A DNA stretch of 63,424 nt from Bacteroidales bacterium (lineage in GTDB: Bacteria > Bacteroidota > Bacteroidia > Bacteroidales > F082): NCBI GenBank assembly GCA_017965765.1, contig JAGCPJ010000078.1, forward strand, positions 1 to 63,424, given 5' to 3'. Of this stretch, positions 11,890 to 20,821 are shown one piece after another. Every line of letters begins with the position of its first letter. Within the stretch, counting starts at the first letter, position 1. Position numbers and translations under genes: made by a program. The notes beneath the pieces were generated by a model that searched no databases, was not told the DNA's origin, and was given only the letters and a program-made list of their open reading frames with translations.

Positions 11890-13289
11890 CAGAACAACCC
11901 TCGACTTCCGATCTTGAACACTGCCCATCCAATTTCCATGACAGGAACGAAGAGAAACCAATACTTGACAAACCTATAGTTTCTTGCGTTCAGCAAGGAT
12001 ATACCGTAAGCCCAGAAAATGATCATGCAAGGCAATCCAGGCAACAAGAACCGCTCCGAATTGGAGAATCCACTAAGCGACACCGCACCCAGATAAGCCA
12101 CCACAAACGAGCCTATCAAAGCAAAATCCCTCCAGTTTTTCTGAATGAATAAGGCACTGATAAACGCAAGCAACACAAAGACACCCATGAAGTTGCGAAC
12201 ATAATTGCCGCCATGAAGCACCAATTGATTCTCTTGATGCATATCCACCATGGTGGAGAAAGGGAGCACGAAAACCATAGGAACCATCACGGTTCCAGTA
12301 GCATACTTTGCCCATTGGTTGCCACGAACGGTTTGCTCCATTCGTTTTAATTCCTGGTTGGTTTCCCTATGTGACCACAAGTCTTCCACTTCATTCATGA
12401 TAGCGCCACCGCCCAAAACAGCAACAGCAAGGATCATCCAAAACGCGATCACCCATTTGCGACCTCTTGCAACAATTTTTTTCGGCGAAAAGACCAGCGC
12501 CGTCAGCAATGAGAACAAGGCAACAGCCCCCAGGACGGTACGGAACAAGAACAGACTGAAAGCCAACAAGATAGGAACTCCAATACTCAAAAGGTCATTT
12601 TTGTTACTTCTCATCAAGTAATCCGCCCGTTCCAAAAAAGCAACCATCAGAAACAACATCTCCGTCTCTTTCAGATGCAGACCGCAATAGACAATTAGAT
12701 TCGGCATCAGCATGGCGAAAATGCCTGCCATCCTACCCACTTTTTCATCCGTGTTTCGAGCGGCCAACTTATAGAGCAACACACAGGTAAAACTGCTCAT
12801 CAGCACTTTCAGGAAACGCGCGAGCAGCACATGGGGTCCGAACAATCTATATAAAACCGTTAGATAAAGCGAATAGCCGGAATCGGAATAAGCCGTTCGT
12901 TTGACAAACAGATAGTCCCAAGTTTTCTTCCAAGGTTGGCTAGCCAACCATTTAGCCTCTTCATGATAACCCAAGGCATCAGCGGATTCAAATTCGAATG
13001 GCTGGCCCGTTTGTCTGATATAGAAAAAATAAGAGAACACCACCCATACCACACGAATGCCAAGCGCAACCCAAAACAACTGTTGTGCGAATTGCTTGGC
13101 TGGCAACTGCTGCCATTGAACCGTAAGTTGTTGGGAACCATAGAAAAAGAGCAACACCCCAGCCATGCCTATCAACATGAAAGGCAAGCCCATGGTATAG
13201 TTCATAAACACCAGACTCACCACGGCAAGGCTGATAAAATAAAACAGCAGCCCTTTATTGGAGATGGCCTTAGGAAAAAATGGAATCAT
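11889..13289 (-). CDS. Polytopic membrane protein, possible GT-C enzyme or polymerase
   Basis: 466 residues with about ten to twelve hydrophobic segments. An early loop between membrane segments holds acidic residues (FEFESADALGYHEEAKWLASQ), and the gene lies among glycosyltransferases. That pattern suits GT-C enzymes of the ArnT/PMT type, which use polyprenyl-linked sugars, or an O-antigen polymerase (Wzy). I recognise no diagnostic signature that decides between them. Translation is coupled with both neighbours (no gap to the GT32 gene, 1-base overlap with GT4). Confidence 0.6.
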   Translation of the reverse strand: MIPFFPKAISNKGLLFYFISLAVVSLVFMNYTMGLPFMLIGMAGVLLFFYGSQQLTVQWQQLPAKQFAQQLFWVALGIRVVWVVFSYFFYIRQTGQPFEFESADALGYHEEAKWLASQPWKKTWDYLFVKRTAYSDSGYSLYLTVLYRLFGPHVLLARFLKVLMSSFTCVLLYKLAARNTDEKVGRMAGIFAMLMPNLIVYCGLHLKETEMLFLMVAFLERADYLMRSNKNDLLSIGVPILLAFSLFLFRTVLGAVALFSLLTALVFSPKKIVARGRKWVIAFWMILAVAVLGGGAIMNEVEDLWSHRETNQELKRMEQTVRGNQWAKYATGTVMVPMVFVLPFSTMVDMHQENQLVLHGGNYVRNFMGVFVLLAFISALFIQKNWRDFALIGSFVVAYLGAVSLSGFSNSERFLLPGLPCMIIFWAYGISLLNARNYRFVKYWFLFVPVMEIGWAVFKIGSRGLF

Positions 13290-14009
13290 TTACCCGAAAA
13301 GTTTTCTTTTCAATTTAATCAAACGCGTCATGTTCTGCTGACCGACCAGTTTGCCGACCTTCTGCTTCCACCCTGCACCCTGTTCCGACCAAGAACCCAA
13401 GCCAAGATGGTCGCAATACGTATGCTCCGTACGGCAGTATTCCCCAGTGGTCTGTCGAGGACTGAAATAATCGACCGGGAAGATATGCAAGTCCTTATAG
13501 TCCTGTTCAAGCCCATTCTGGACAAAACCGTGCTGGACCATGTTACCAGAAATGAAGTTCACGTTGGTTGTCAGGTCCATGGCTCCATCCGACATCAGGA
13601 AATGCCGGTCTTGATAACGCTCCAGCTGTTCCGAGACCCACAGTCCATGTGCTTCGCTCGCCATCACGCAGGTCCCCATCGGACAATGCTTGCTCCCCTC
13701 AAACCCGGCGAAAGCTTTCCAGCCCAGCAAGTCTTCAAACGACTTGAATACTTCAACGTCGGTATCCAGATATACCCCACCTTCTTGGCACAAGGCCCAC
13801 AGTCTCACATAATCGCTGACGAAGGCGAACTTCTTTGCTTCGTATGCTTCTTTCGTATAAGGAACACTGTTGACGTCGAAATTCGTCTCATTCCACAAAA
13901 GATATTCCCAGTCAGGCATGCACTGACGCCAGCTGGCAATACAATCCTTGGCCTGCTGAGGCATTTCTCCTTTCCCAAACCAACAATAATGGATCTTCTT
14001 AGGAATCAT
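13290..14009 (-). CDS. Glycosyltransferase family 32-like (DXD sugar-binding)
   Basis: 239 residues. The start MIPKKIHYCWFGKGEMP is the classic opening of capsular GT32 enzymes, and the DXD motif is in YLDTDVEVFKSFEDLL (about residues 95-110). FAFVSDYVRLWALCQEGG is another conserved stretch. It would transfer a sugar in the cytoplasm during repeat-unit assembly. It directly follows a GT2 gene (1 base) and abuts the membrane-protein gene. Confidence 0.88.
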   Translation of the reverse strand: MIPKKIHYCWFGKGEMPQQAKDCIASWRQCMPDWEYLLWNETNFDVNSVPYTKEAYEAKKFAFVSDYVRLWALCQEGGVYLDTDVEVFKSFEDLLGWKAFAGFEGSKHCPMGTCVMASEAHGLWVSEQLERYQDRHFLMSDGAMDLTTNVNFISGNMVQHGFVQNGLEQDYKDLHIFPVDYFSPRQTTGEYCRTEHTYCDHLGLGSWSEQGAGWKQKVGKLVGQQNMTRLIKLKRKLFG

Positions 14010-14010
14010 A

Positions 14011-14964
14011 TCAAGAATATAGCTTCGTTTTCAATCGGGAGCCCATCTTACGCAAGGCATAATTGATCCGTTGAATGGCCAGGGGGCGCTGATATCGTTT
14101 CTGAGTCTCTCGCGGTTGATGCTCCCAATCCACTTTCTCCAGTTCCTTTGCGGCTGCAGCATGATAGTCCCGCGACAGGAAGTAAGGATAGAGATCATAG
14201 ACCCTGAGATTGTCCACCAACTGTTTGTAATCTTGATCGGTTTGTTCCAGAGGCTCCAGGTCTGTCAGGTTCCAAAGCATGTGTTCTTCGGGTTTTCGCA
14301 GATGACCGATCCCCCTATTTGAGACGTCCACATCCTGGTTGTAATAGGACAAGGGCTTGTTCAAGAAAGCCACCTTGTATTTCAAAGCGATATGGATCCA
14401 CAGCAGGAAATCCTCCCCTAACTTGATGCCTTGGGGGAAGCCTCCCATCTCGTCAAACACACGGCTCGGGACACAGGCAGCGCCGGTCCACAAAGGCATG
14501 ATCAAGGTCTTCGAATATACTTGGCAATAATTGATGTAGCCCATCTCAAAACCAGCATCCACACCGATACGTGCCGCCCCGGTCTTTCGCTTGAGCTCGT
14601 TGACAATGGTGTAGCCAGTTCCGTAAACGCCTGCCTCTGGGAACTCCGCAACCAACTTGGCCATCTCTTCCAGGAAATCCGGTGCCCACCAATCATCAGC
14701 ATCCAAGAAACACAAGTACGCTCCCTTCGAGAGCGCCACGGCATTGTTTCTGGCCATCGACACCCCGGCATTCTTCTGTTGGCATAGCCGACCCTGCGGA
14801 CATCCTTCCAGGGCCTTCAGCGCCACATCGTGGGAATCGTCAACACTACCGTCGTCCATCACGATCAGTTCATAGTCCGTGAAAGTCTGGGCAAGGACAC
14901 TTTGAATGGCTTTCGCCACGTAAGGTGCCTTGTTGTAAAGCGGTATGATGACAGAGAATTTCAT
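14011..14964 (-). CDS. Glycosyltransferase family 2
   Basis: 317 residues. The N-terminal GT-A domain begins FSVIIPLYNKAPYVAKAIQS and has the nucleotide-binding motif VMDDGSVDDS and the metal-binding DXD in CFLDADDWW (about residue 90). GEDFLLWIH supplies the family's later acidic motif. Acceptor and donor cannot be read from the sequence. The start codon overlaps the upstream GT2 stop by 4 bases (ATGA). Confidence 0.92.
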   Translation of the reverse strand: MKFSVIIPLYNKAPYVAKAIQSVLAQTFTDYELIVMDDGSVDDSHDVALKALEGCPQGRLCQQKNAGVSMARNNAVALSKGAYLCFLDADDWWAPDFLEEMAKLVAEFPEAGVYGTGYTIVNELKRKTGAARIGVDAGFEMGYINYCQVYSKTLIMPLWTGAACVPSRVFDEMGGFPQGIKLGEDFLLWIHIALKYKVAFLNKPLSYYNQDVDVSNRGIGHLRKPEEHMLWNLTDLEPLEQTDQDYKQLVDNLRVYDLYPYFLSRDYHAAAAKELEKVDWEHQPRETQKRYQRPLAIQRINYALRKMGSRLKTKLYS

Positions 14965-15806
14965 TCGACCTTCGACACGTTGTTTTTTCTTCTTTGCCGC
15001 TTCTCTTTTTTAAACAGGCAGCGTTCCAAAAACCAAAACACCTTGTAAGCCCAAGGATGCCTTTGGAGTCTCTTGATCTGCTGCATCGGGAATGCAAAAC
15101 GTTCGTAGTCCGACAAGATGGCTTTCGGGAACAACTGTTCCAGCACTTGCTTGCGTTCGGCTTGGTCCAGCTCCTTGTTGGTTTCACTGATACCTGTCAT
15201 GTCGAACAAGGTAACATCCATATCCACATAGTAAGGCTTCTCACCACCAAGGATGATCGCTTGCAGATACCATTTCCAATCGGAAACAATCTTTAGGCTT
15301 TCGTCATAATACCCATAACGCTCAAAAAGGTCGCGTCGGAGATAGGCGGGGTCGTGGTTCAAGGTACCTGTGAACATGCCCAACAAGGTGATGTCTTGTC
15401 CGGCAAACCCCTTGTCAACCACTTGATGGCCATCCGGGAAGCACTTGACCATGTTCCCATAGAAGATGGAGGGGTTCCCTGCTGCTTCCAAGGCCTCGAG
15501 CATCCGCTCCGTCACCTCGGGAGCGGCGAGACAATCTGCCGAGTTAAGGATCTGTATATAGTCGCCCGTTGCCATGCGAAGCCCTTTGTTCATGGCATTG
15601 TAAATACCGGCATCGCGTTCTGAGACCCATTTCAGATGGGCAAATTCAGGCTCAAGTTTTTGGATGATTTCCACACTCCCATCGGTCGAAGCGCCATCCA
15701 CGACGATATACTCAAACTCTTTTAGGGTTTGACCTGCCACGCTCCGCATGGTCTTTTCCAGACCAACGGCATTGTTACGGTTGATGGTGACAATAGAGAG
15801 TCTCAT
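14961..15806 (-). CDS. Glycosyltransferase family 2
   Basis: 281 residues. GT-A domain with LSIVTINRNNAVGLEKT, VVDGASTDGS, SERDAGIYNAMNKGL and the DXD-equivalent ILNSADCL. This variant (VDGxSTDGT, ExDxGIYDAMNKG) is the WcaA/colanic-acid-like GT2 subgroup, common in exopolysaccharide clusters. The DXD is reduced to NSAD, as often in this subgroup. It overlaps both neighbouring GT2 genes by 4 bases. Confidence 0.92.
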   Translation of the reverse strand: MRLSIVTINRNNAVGLEKTMRSVAGQTLKEFEYIVVDGASTDGSVEIIQKLEPEFAHLKWVSERDAGIYNAMNKGLRMATGDYIQILNSADCLAAPEVTERMLEALEAAGNPSIFYGNMVKCFPDGHQVVDKGFAGQDITLLGMFTGTLNHDPAYLRRDLFERYGYYDESLKIVSDWKWYLQAIILGGEKPYYVDMDVTLFDMTGISETNKELDQAERKQVLEQLFPKAILSDYERFAFPMQQIKRLQRHPWAYKVFWFLERCLFKKEKRQRRKNNVSKVE

Positions 15807-16687
15807 ACCTTAAGCCCTTTTCTCAATAGTTTTTTCAGCATTCGTTTATAGGTCTTGAACCTGAACCATTTACGCCAAGGATGCTTCATCTCCTTCTCAT
15901 AAAAAGCCATTTCCTCACGGAAAAACTGCATGCGTTTTTCAAAGACAGGCATGTATTCCTGGGGATAGATCGTGGAGAAACCTTCAAGAATCCTCAACAA
16001 CTTGCCATCAATCAGTAATTGATCGGAATAACCGATGGAGATGTTCGCATCATGATGCCGATACGCCGCCATCACATCGGGCATGTAATAATACGGACCG
16101 TGCATCACCACCGACAAGTTGACCACGTAGTCGTCATTCACAATCTCTTCGTACCAAGTTGGAAACGACACCAATTCCCGGCGCATCATGACAGAATGGA
16201 TCGGCATGAACCAGCGTTTGGAGATCACGTCTTCCGCAGTAACCTCAGAGGGAAAGTCAAGGGGGAGGAACAAGGATCTGGCCCCTGTGCTTTCATACAC
16301 ATTCATCACATTATGGAAGCAGGCCACATACCGATCGTTTGCTTCCAGAAACTCCACCTGCTTTTGTAACTTGTAACAGTCGGTGTAATAATCGTCACCG
16401 TCAAGGCAGGTGATGTATTTGGCCTGGCTAGCTTCGATGACCTTACGAAGATTCTTGGGGCCGCCTTGGTTGCTTTCACCCAGCAACAGCCTAAATCTGT
16501 CAGGATACCGTTGATGGTAGTCCCGCAACACCTCTTGGGTCTTGTCCTTGGAGCCATCGTCACTGACAATGATCTCAAAAGGGAATGAGGTCTTTTGCAT
16601 CAAGATGCCATCCAAAGCTTGCGCAATGAATCGTTCTTGGTTATAGGTTCGAACACAAACAGACAAGATCATCGGTTTCTCATTCAT
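15803..16687 (-). CDS. Glycosyltransferase family 2
   Basis: 294 residues. GT-A domain with LSVCVRTYNQERFIAQALDGIL, IIVSDDGSKDKTQEVL and the DXD motif in ITCLDGDDYY (about residue 97). The C-terminus is basic and may contact the membrane face where lipid-linked acceptors sit. Acceptor and donor are unknown. The gene overlaps the polysaccharide deacetylase upstream by 8 bases. Confidence 0.92.
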   Translation of the reverse strand: MNEKPMILSVCVRTYNQERFIAQALDGILMQKTSFPFEIIVSDDGSKDKTQEVLRDYHQRYPDRFRLLLGESNQGGPKNLRKVIEASQAKYITCLDGDDYYTDCYKLQKQVEFLEANDRYVACFHNVMNVYESTGARSLFLPLDFPSEVTAEDVISKRWFMPIHSVMMRRELVSFPTWYEEIVNDDYVVNLSVVMHGPYYYMPDVMAAYRHHDANISIGYSDQLLIDGKLLRILEGFSTIYPQEYMPVFEKRMQFFREEMAFYEKEMKHPWRKWFRFKTYKRMLKKLLRKGLKV

Positions 16688-17615
16688 TTTCTGTAAACAT
16701 GATTCGTTTCACTCCAAATAAATCCGCATCATTTTTCCGGATCCCTCCTCCATGGGACACCAAACCCATCTTATAACCGGCTTGCCGGGCAGCGTCGAAT
16801 ACTTCCGCATTGACATCTGTCGTCCAGCCATACGGGTAGGAGACATAGTCGCAGGACTTGCCCAGCTTTTCTTCTATCTGGCGTTTGCTCTCCCCTAACT
16901 CATGCGCGAGTTTTTCCTTGGGGACGTTGCTCAAACGACAATGCGTCACCGTATGCGACCCGATGGTACACAGCGGCGAGGCGACCAATTGCCGGACCTC
17001 ATCCCAATCCATCGTCAAGTCTTCCCGTTTTTCATCGGAAACATAGTTCGCAAACAACGTCTCAAACGACTGCTCAAAACCTTCGTATGGCAGACGGAGC
17101 ACCTTGTCTTTCAACTGGGCAAATACGGCGTTTTTCTGTTCGATCGTTTGGCAAATGTACTGTTGTCCATCAACCCACAACTCGTCATGGTCACGAACGA
17201 CCCGTTCCATGATGAAAGGGTAATTGAAAGCGGGATGCCTGTTGATGAAATCCGTGGTGAGAAAGACGGCAAACGGAATGGCATTTTGCTCGAAGAACGG
17301 CAGCCCTTCGGTCAAGTTATCCCGATAGCCATCGTCCAAGGTGAAGCAGATGAACGGACGCACTCGTTTTGTTGGATGGCTGATCCTTTCATACACTTCA
17401 CCAAGCGTAACAAAATCATAATCAGCACGTTTCGCATCAACAAAACGTTGCAACCGGTCAACGTCAACCCGCAGCTCATCCAAACACGGCAGCCGGTCCG
17501 GTTCTTTCGGACCAACCCTATGGAGCATGAGCACTTGGCCATACGCCCGATTGAAACAGGCGTTGTAGGCGTTCACCGCCCATTGTTTCCCGATCCGCCT
17601 GACTTTCCTAAACAT
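16680..17615 (-). CDS. Polysaccharide deacetylase (NodB/CE4 fold)
   Basis: 311 residues. The CE4 signatures are present: ICFTLDDGYRDNL (catalytic Asp pair, about residues 88-100) and the zinc-binding GSHTVTHCRLS (H-x3-H). The C-terminal part has a typical YPYGWTTD stretch. The enzyme would remove N- or O-acetyl groups from a sugar of the polymer or its lipid-linked precursor. No signal peptide is evident, so it probably acts in the cytoplasm or at the inner face of the membrane. Confidence 0.88.
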   Translation of the reverse strand: MFRKVRRIGKQWAVNAYNACFNRAYGQVLMLHRVGPKEPDRLPCLDELRVDVDRLQRFVDAKRADYDFVTLGEVYERISHPTKRVRPFICFTLDDGYRDNLTEGLPFFEQNAIPFAVFLTTDFINRHPAFNYPFIMERVVRDHDELWVDGQQYICQTIEQKNAVFAQLKDKVLRLPYEGFEQSFETLFANYVSDEKREDLTMDWDEVRQLVASPLCTIGSHTVTHCRLSNVPKEKLAHELGESKRQIEEKLGKSCDYVSYPYGWTTDVNAEVFDAARQAGYKMGLVSHGGGIRKNDADLFGVKRIMFTENE

Positions 17616-18576
17616 ACACTTTCCCTTTCAGGGCGAATTCATCCTTATGGAAGTACTTCCTTCCAATCCAATTCTTCAGTTTTCCCCACTTGGAACGCGG
17701 CTTGGGGATGGAAAAAGAATACCAGGCATTGATGATACGCCGGTCTTCATACAACACATCCAACAACCTGAGCTCCTTTTTGTCCGCCAATCGCTCAAAG
17801 TTCCATTGTGACGAGCCTTTGGCATTGGTGGCTTCGCTATCCCAGCCAATGTGGTTGACGTAGGAAACGATCGGGCAGATGGAAACGGCATGATTGACAA
17901 AATGGGCGAAGCTAAAACGCACCGACCATACATTCTGTCCGGTTTGCTGTTGATGTAGCAAGGCATCATATTCCCCATACTCGATCCTACGGAAGGCGTT
18001 GATCATTTCAGGTTGGTTTTGCACTTCGGAGAACAGATCGACGTCCCAATCCACTTGTTCCCACCGGTCTTTCCAAGTCGCCCAACCCGTGGGGTGATGC
18101 ACCAACGAGACATATACATCGTAAAGATAATCCGCTGGATAGAAACGTTCCGGATGGGGACGCGACAGCGATGAGATGGAAAAGACGCTCTTTCTTCCCT
18201 CATAGTGATCCAGGCACTGGTTCATGTAATCCAAAAACAGCGGAGAGGTCTGGAGATCGTCCTCCAAGACAATCACCTTCCCGTATTGCTGGATGATTTC
18301 CGTTGCTCCCGTGATGATGGAGGTTCCCAAGCCCAGGTTTTCGGACCGCTCGACGAAATGGACCTCTTTAAAGGCAGGCACCACGGCCAATTCGTGGGCG
18401 ACCGCTCTCGCCTGCCGGATCTTCTTCATTTGTTCGTCCGAAGCATCCGTCTTGGGTCCGTCGCAATAGACATAGAGGACCGACTGGTCGGCCAATTCGT
18501 TTTGCGCCAGCCAGGTGAGGGTCTTGCGCAAATGCTCCGGTCGGTTATAGGCAAATACAATAATCGGTGCCAGCAT
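17608..18576 (-). CDS. GT-A glycosyltransferase
   Basis: 322 residues from the ATG at 18576 (MLAPIIVFAYNRPEHLRKTL). A longer frame reaching 18615 would overlap the upstream gene and lacks support. The GT-A features are FAYNRPEHL at the start, a CDGPK loop, and VIVLEDDLQTSPLFLDYM, where EDD is the metal-binding DXD equivalent. This pattern recalls GT13/GNT-I-like enzymes and many Bacteroidota sugar transferases. HHPTGWATWKDRW is another conserved stretch. It follows wecE by 2 bases. Confidence 0.85.
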   Translation of the reverse strand: MLAPIIVFAYNRPEHLRKTLTWLAQNELADQSVLYVYCDGPKTDASDEQMKKIRQARAVAHELAVVPAFKEVHFVERSENLGLGTSIITGATEIIQQYGKVIVLEDDLQTSPLFLDYMNQCLDHYEGRKSVFSISSLSRPHPERFYPADYLYDVYVSLVHHPTGWATWKDRWEQVDWDVDLFSEVQNQPEMINAFRRIEYGEYDALLHQQQTGQNVWSVRFSFAHFVNHAVSICPIVSYVNHIGWDSEATNAKGSSQWNFERLADKKELRLLDVLYEDRRIINAWYSFSIPKPRSKWGKLKNWIGRKYFHKDEFALKGKVYV

Positions 18577-18578
18577 CT

Positions 18579-19712
18579 TTATTTCTTTTTGTAAAAACCT
18601 TGAATCAACGAACACACGGTTTCCACCTGCCCTGTTGTCAAGTCATAATACATGGGCAAACGGACCAGGCAGTCGGCATAGTGGTCGCAACAGGGCAAGG
18701 CCCTGCCGTCATGTTTGTCAACATAATACGGGCTGCTGTGCAGACTCAGGTAATGGAACACAGCCTGAACGCCGTTCTCCTTCAGGTAGCGGATCAAAGC
18801 GCTCCTTTCTTCAAGCGACTTGCAGACGATGTAGAACATGTGTGCGTTGTTTGTAGCGTAATCGGGTATTGCCGGCAAGCTGATGAAGCCCGCTTCAGCC
18901 AACGGTTCGAGCAACCTGTGGTAGTGATCCCACAGCTGTTTGCGTTTGCTTTGGATATCCTCCAGCTGCTCCAACTGCGCCCAAAGGAATGCCGCGGTCA
19001 TCTCACTCGGCAAGAACGAGCTGCCGACATCCACCCAGCCGTACTTGTTGACCTCGCCACGGAAAAACTCCGCCCTGTTGGTTCCCTTTTCCCATAGGAT
19101 CTCAGCTCGGCGGATGAATCTTTCGTCGTTGACGACCAGCATTCCGCCTTCGCCTGAGATGATGTTCTTGGTCTCATGGAATGAAAAAGCGGCAAGATGG
19201 CCAAAACCACCCAAAGGCTTGCCTTGATAACATGAATCGATGGCTTGAGCGGCGTCTTCCACGACCCAAAGGCCGTGCTTCCGGGCCAGTTCCCTGATAC
19301 GCCCCATGTCGCAGGCCATCCCAGCATAATGCACAGGAACGATCACCTTCGTCCTTGGGGTAATCAAATCCTCGATCTTCTCCACATCCAAGTTGGGATT
19401 GTCGGACCTGCTATCCGCGAAGACGATCCTGGCACCTTGCCTAACGAAAGCCAATGCCGATGAGACGAAGGTGTAACTAGGTACAATGACCTCGTCGCCA
19501 GGCCCAATGTCACAAAGCAAGGCTGCCATTTCGAGCGCATCGGTGCAACTGGTGGTCAAAAGGCACTTTCTGAAACCATACTTCTGTTCAAAGAACTGCT
19601 GGCAACGTTTCGTGAAAGGTCCATTGCCGGAAAGCTGAACATTCTGTCTGACAGCCTCTTCGATATATTTCAGTTCATTACCCGTCAGATGAGGGACATT
19701 AAAGCCTATCAT
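18579..19712 (-). CDS. wecE: dTDP-4-amino-4,6-dideoxygalactose transaminase
   Basis: 377 residues, almost exactly the length of E. coli WecE (RffA). The identity-rich stretches are unmistakable: SCTDALEMAALL, PGDEVIVPSYTFVSS, VIVPVHYAGMACDM, FSFHETKNIISGEGG (Lys in HETKN binds PLP) and EKGTNRAEFFRGEV. It makes TDP-Fuc4N from TDP-4-keto-6-deoxyglucose, using Glu as amino donor. The start at 19712 overlaps the upstream ATP-grasp stop by 4 bases; a longer frame to 19769 is not needed. The GT56 gene three places upstream in the operon is the matching transferase family in enterobacterial common antigen synthesis. Confidence 0.92.
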   Translation of the reverse strand: MIGFNVPHLTGNELKYIEEAVRQNVQLSGNGPFTKRCQQFFEQKYGFRKCLLTTSCTDALEMAALLCDIGPGDEVIVPSYTFVSSALAFVRQGARIVFADSRSDNPNLDVEKIEDLITPRTKVIVPVHYAGMACDMGRIRELARKHGLWVVEDAAQAIDSCYQGKPLGGFGHLAAFSFHETKNIISGEGGMLVVNDERFIRRAEILWEKGTNRAEFFRGEVNKYGWVDVGSSFLPSEMTAAFLWAQLEQLEDIQSKRKQLWDHYHRLLEPLAEAGFISLPAIPDYATNNAHMFYIVCKSLEERSALIRYLKENGVQAVFHYLSLHSSPYYVDKHDGRALPCCDHYADCLVRLPMYYDLTTGQVETVCSLIQGFYKKK

Positions 19713-20821
19713 AGTACCAGTTTGTTTTGCGATTGATAAATCAGGTATCCACTCCGATCCCCACTGCATTTGGCCGCTCTGATCACAGGATCGGTGATCT
19801 CCGCCCGGACGACTTGAGGCAACGTGGCATTTTGTATTATTTCTTTTAGACGTTTGGTCTCCTCACACAAGAAATAGACACCTGCAGATTGAGATGCACC
19901 AAAGACCGGTTCCTTGAACTTGCCCAGGGCGACTTGGATCACTCCTTCCAAGAAGTCATATCCCGTGGATAGCTTCACCAGGTCGCTACCGATGAAATCG
20001 CCGCCCATGCGAGCGCCAATCTCCATCACATAGATCTCCCCTTCCTCGGTAATCTTGTATTCAGCATGGGAAGCACCATTGGTCACGCCTAACGCTTCGA
20101 GAGCTTTAGCCGTCAGCGCATAGATCTTCTCATAGAGGCCATGACTCAAGGCTGCGGGTTGATGGTGCTCGATCTCCACGAAATACGGGGCTCCCGTCGT
20201 CACCTTATCGGTAATTTGCAACGGATAATGGACGCCTTGATACGAGATGAATTCCACACTAATCTCCTTGCCTTCAATAAAATCCTCAACGACAGCCTCA
20301 TGCCTGAAGGAACAGTCCAAGGCATTGGCAACAGCCCCTGCCAGGTCGTCCCTCCGTTCCACCTTTGCCACGCCCAAACTGCCTGAGCGATCGGTAGGTT
20401 TGACAATCACCGGGAAATGCAGCTCATGTCCATCCAGTTGATCCAACGATGTGATTTTCAGACTATTGGGACTTGGTATCCCCGCAGCCATGAATGCCTG
20501 CCGCATCAGATATTTGTTGCTGGCTCGCAAGGCCACTTCGTATGGGTTTCCTACCAAGCCCATCTTCTCGGCAACATAAGCTACCGTGGGTGCCGCCACA
20601 TCAGAGGCGATGGTACAAATCCCGTCGATACACTTTTCACGACATACTTCTAAGATCTGTTCCTTCTCGACAATGGATATCGGAAAGAACTCGTCCGCCT
20701 CATCCTTGCACACGGCACCTTCCGTCCATGCAAAACAGAGCGTATGCAGTCCCTGCTCCTTGGCTTTATACACCAAAGGCAACTGCAAGTAGGAGGCTCC
20801 TATGATGGCGAGTGTTTTCAT
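19709..20821 (-). CDS. ATP-grasp ligase of the polysaccharide operon
   Basis: 370 residues with the three-part ATP-grasp layout: an N-terminal Rossmann-like domain (LAIIGASYLQLPLVYKAKE), an ATP-binding region (FPVIVKPTDRSGSLGVAKV), and a catalytic core with metal ligands (EIGARMGGDFIGSDLV, the usual E-x-N/G-R motif). Such enzymes join a carboxylate to an amine through an acyl phosphate. Translation is coupled on both sides (4-base overlaps with wecE and GT61). No WecD-type acetyltransferase is present, so N-acylation of the WecE product is an attractive but unproven role. Carbamoyl-phosphate-synthase-like family resemblance alone does not give the substrate. Confidence 0.8.
   Translation of the reverse strand: MKTLAIIGASYLQLPLVYKAKEQGLHTLCFAWTEGAVCKDEADEFFPISIVEKEQILEVCREKCIDGICTIASDVAAPTVAYVAEKMGLVGNPYEVALRASNKYLMRQAFMAAGIPSPNSLKITSLDQLDGHELHFPVIVKPTDRSGSLGVAKVERRDDLAGAVANALDCSFRHEAVVEDFIEGKEISVEFISYQGVHYPLQITDKVTTGAPYFVEIEHHQPAALSHGLYEKIYALTAKALEALGVTNGASHAEYKITEEGEIYVMEIGARMGGDFIGSDLVKLSTGYDFLEGVIQVALGKFKEPVFGASQSAGVYFLCEETKRLKEIIQNATLPQVVRAEITDPVIRAAKCSGDRSGYLIYQSQNKLVL

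Noticed and set aside
11890-11961. N-terminal extension of the GT4 protein to 11961
   Set aside because: The added residues are unlike GT4 starts and would overlap the upstream gene by 73 bases; the ATG at 11889 fits.
12936-14066. 376-codon plus-strand frame opposite the GT32 and membrane-protein genes
   Set aside because: It spans two clear minus-strand genes and has no recognisable domain.
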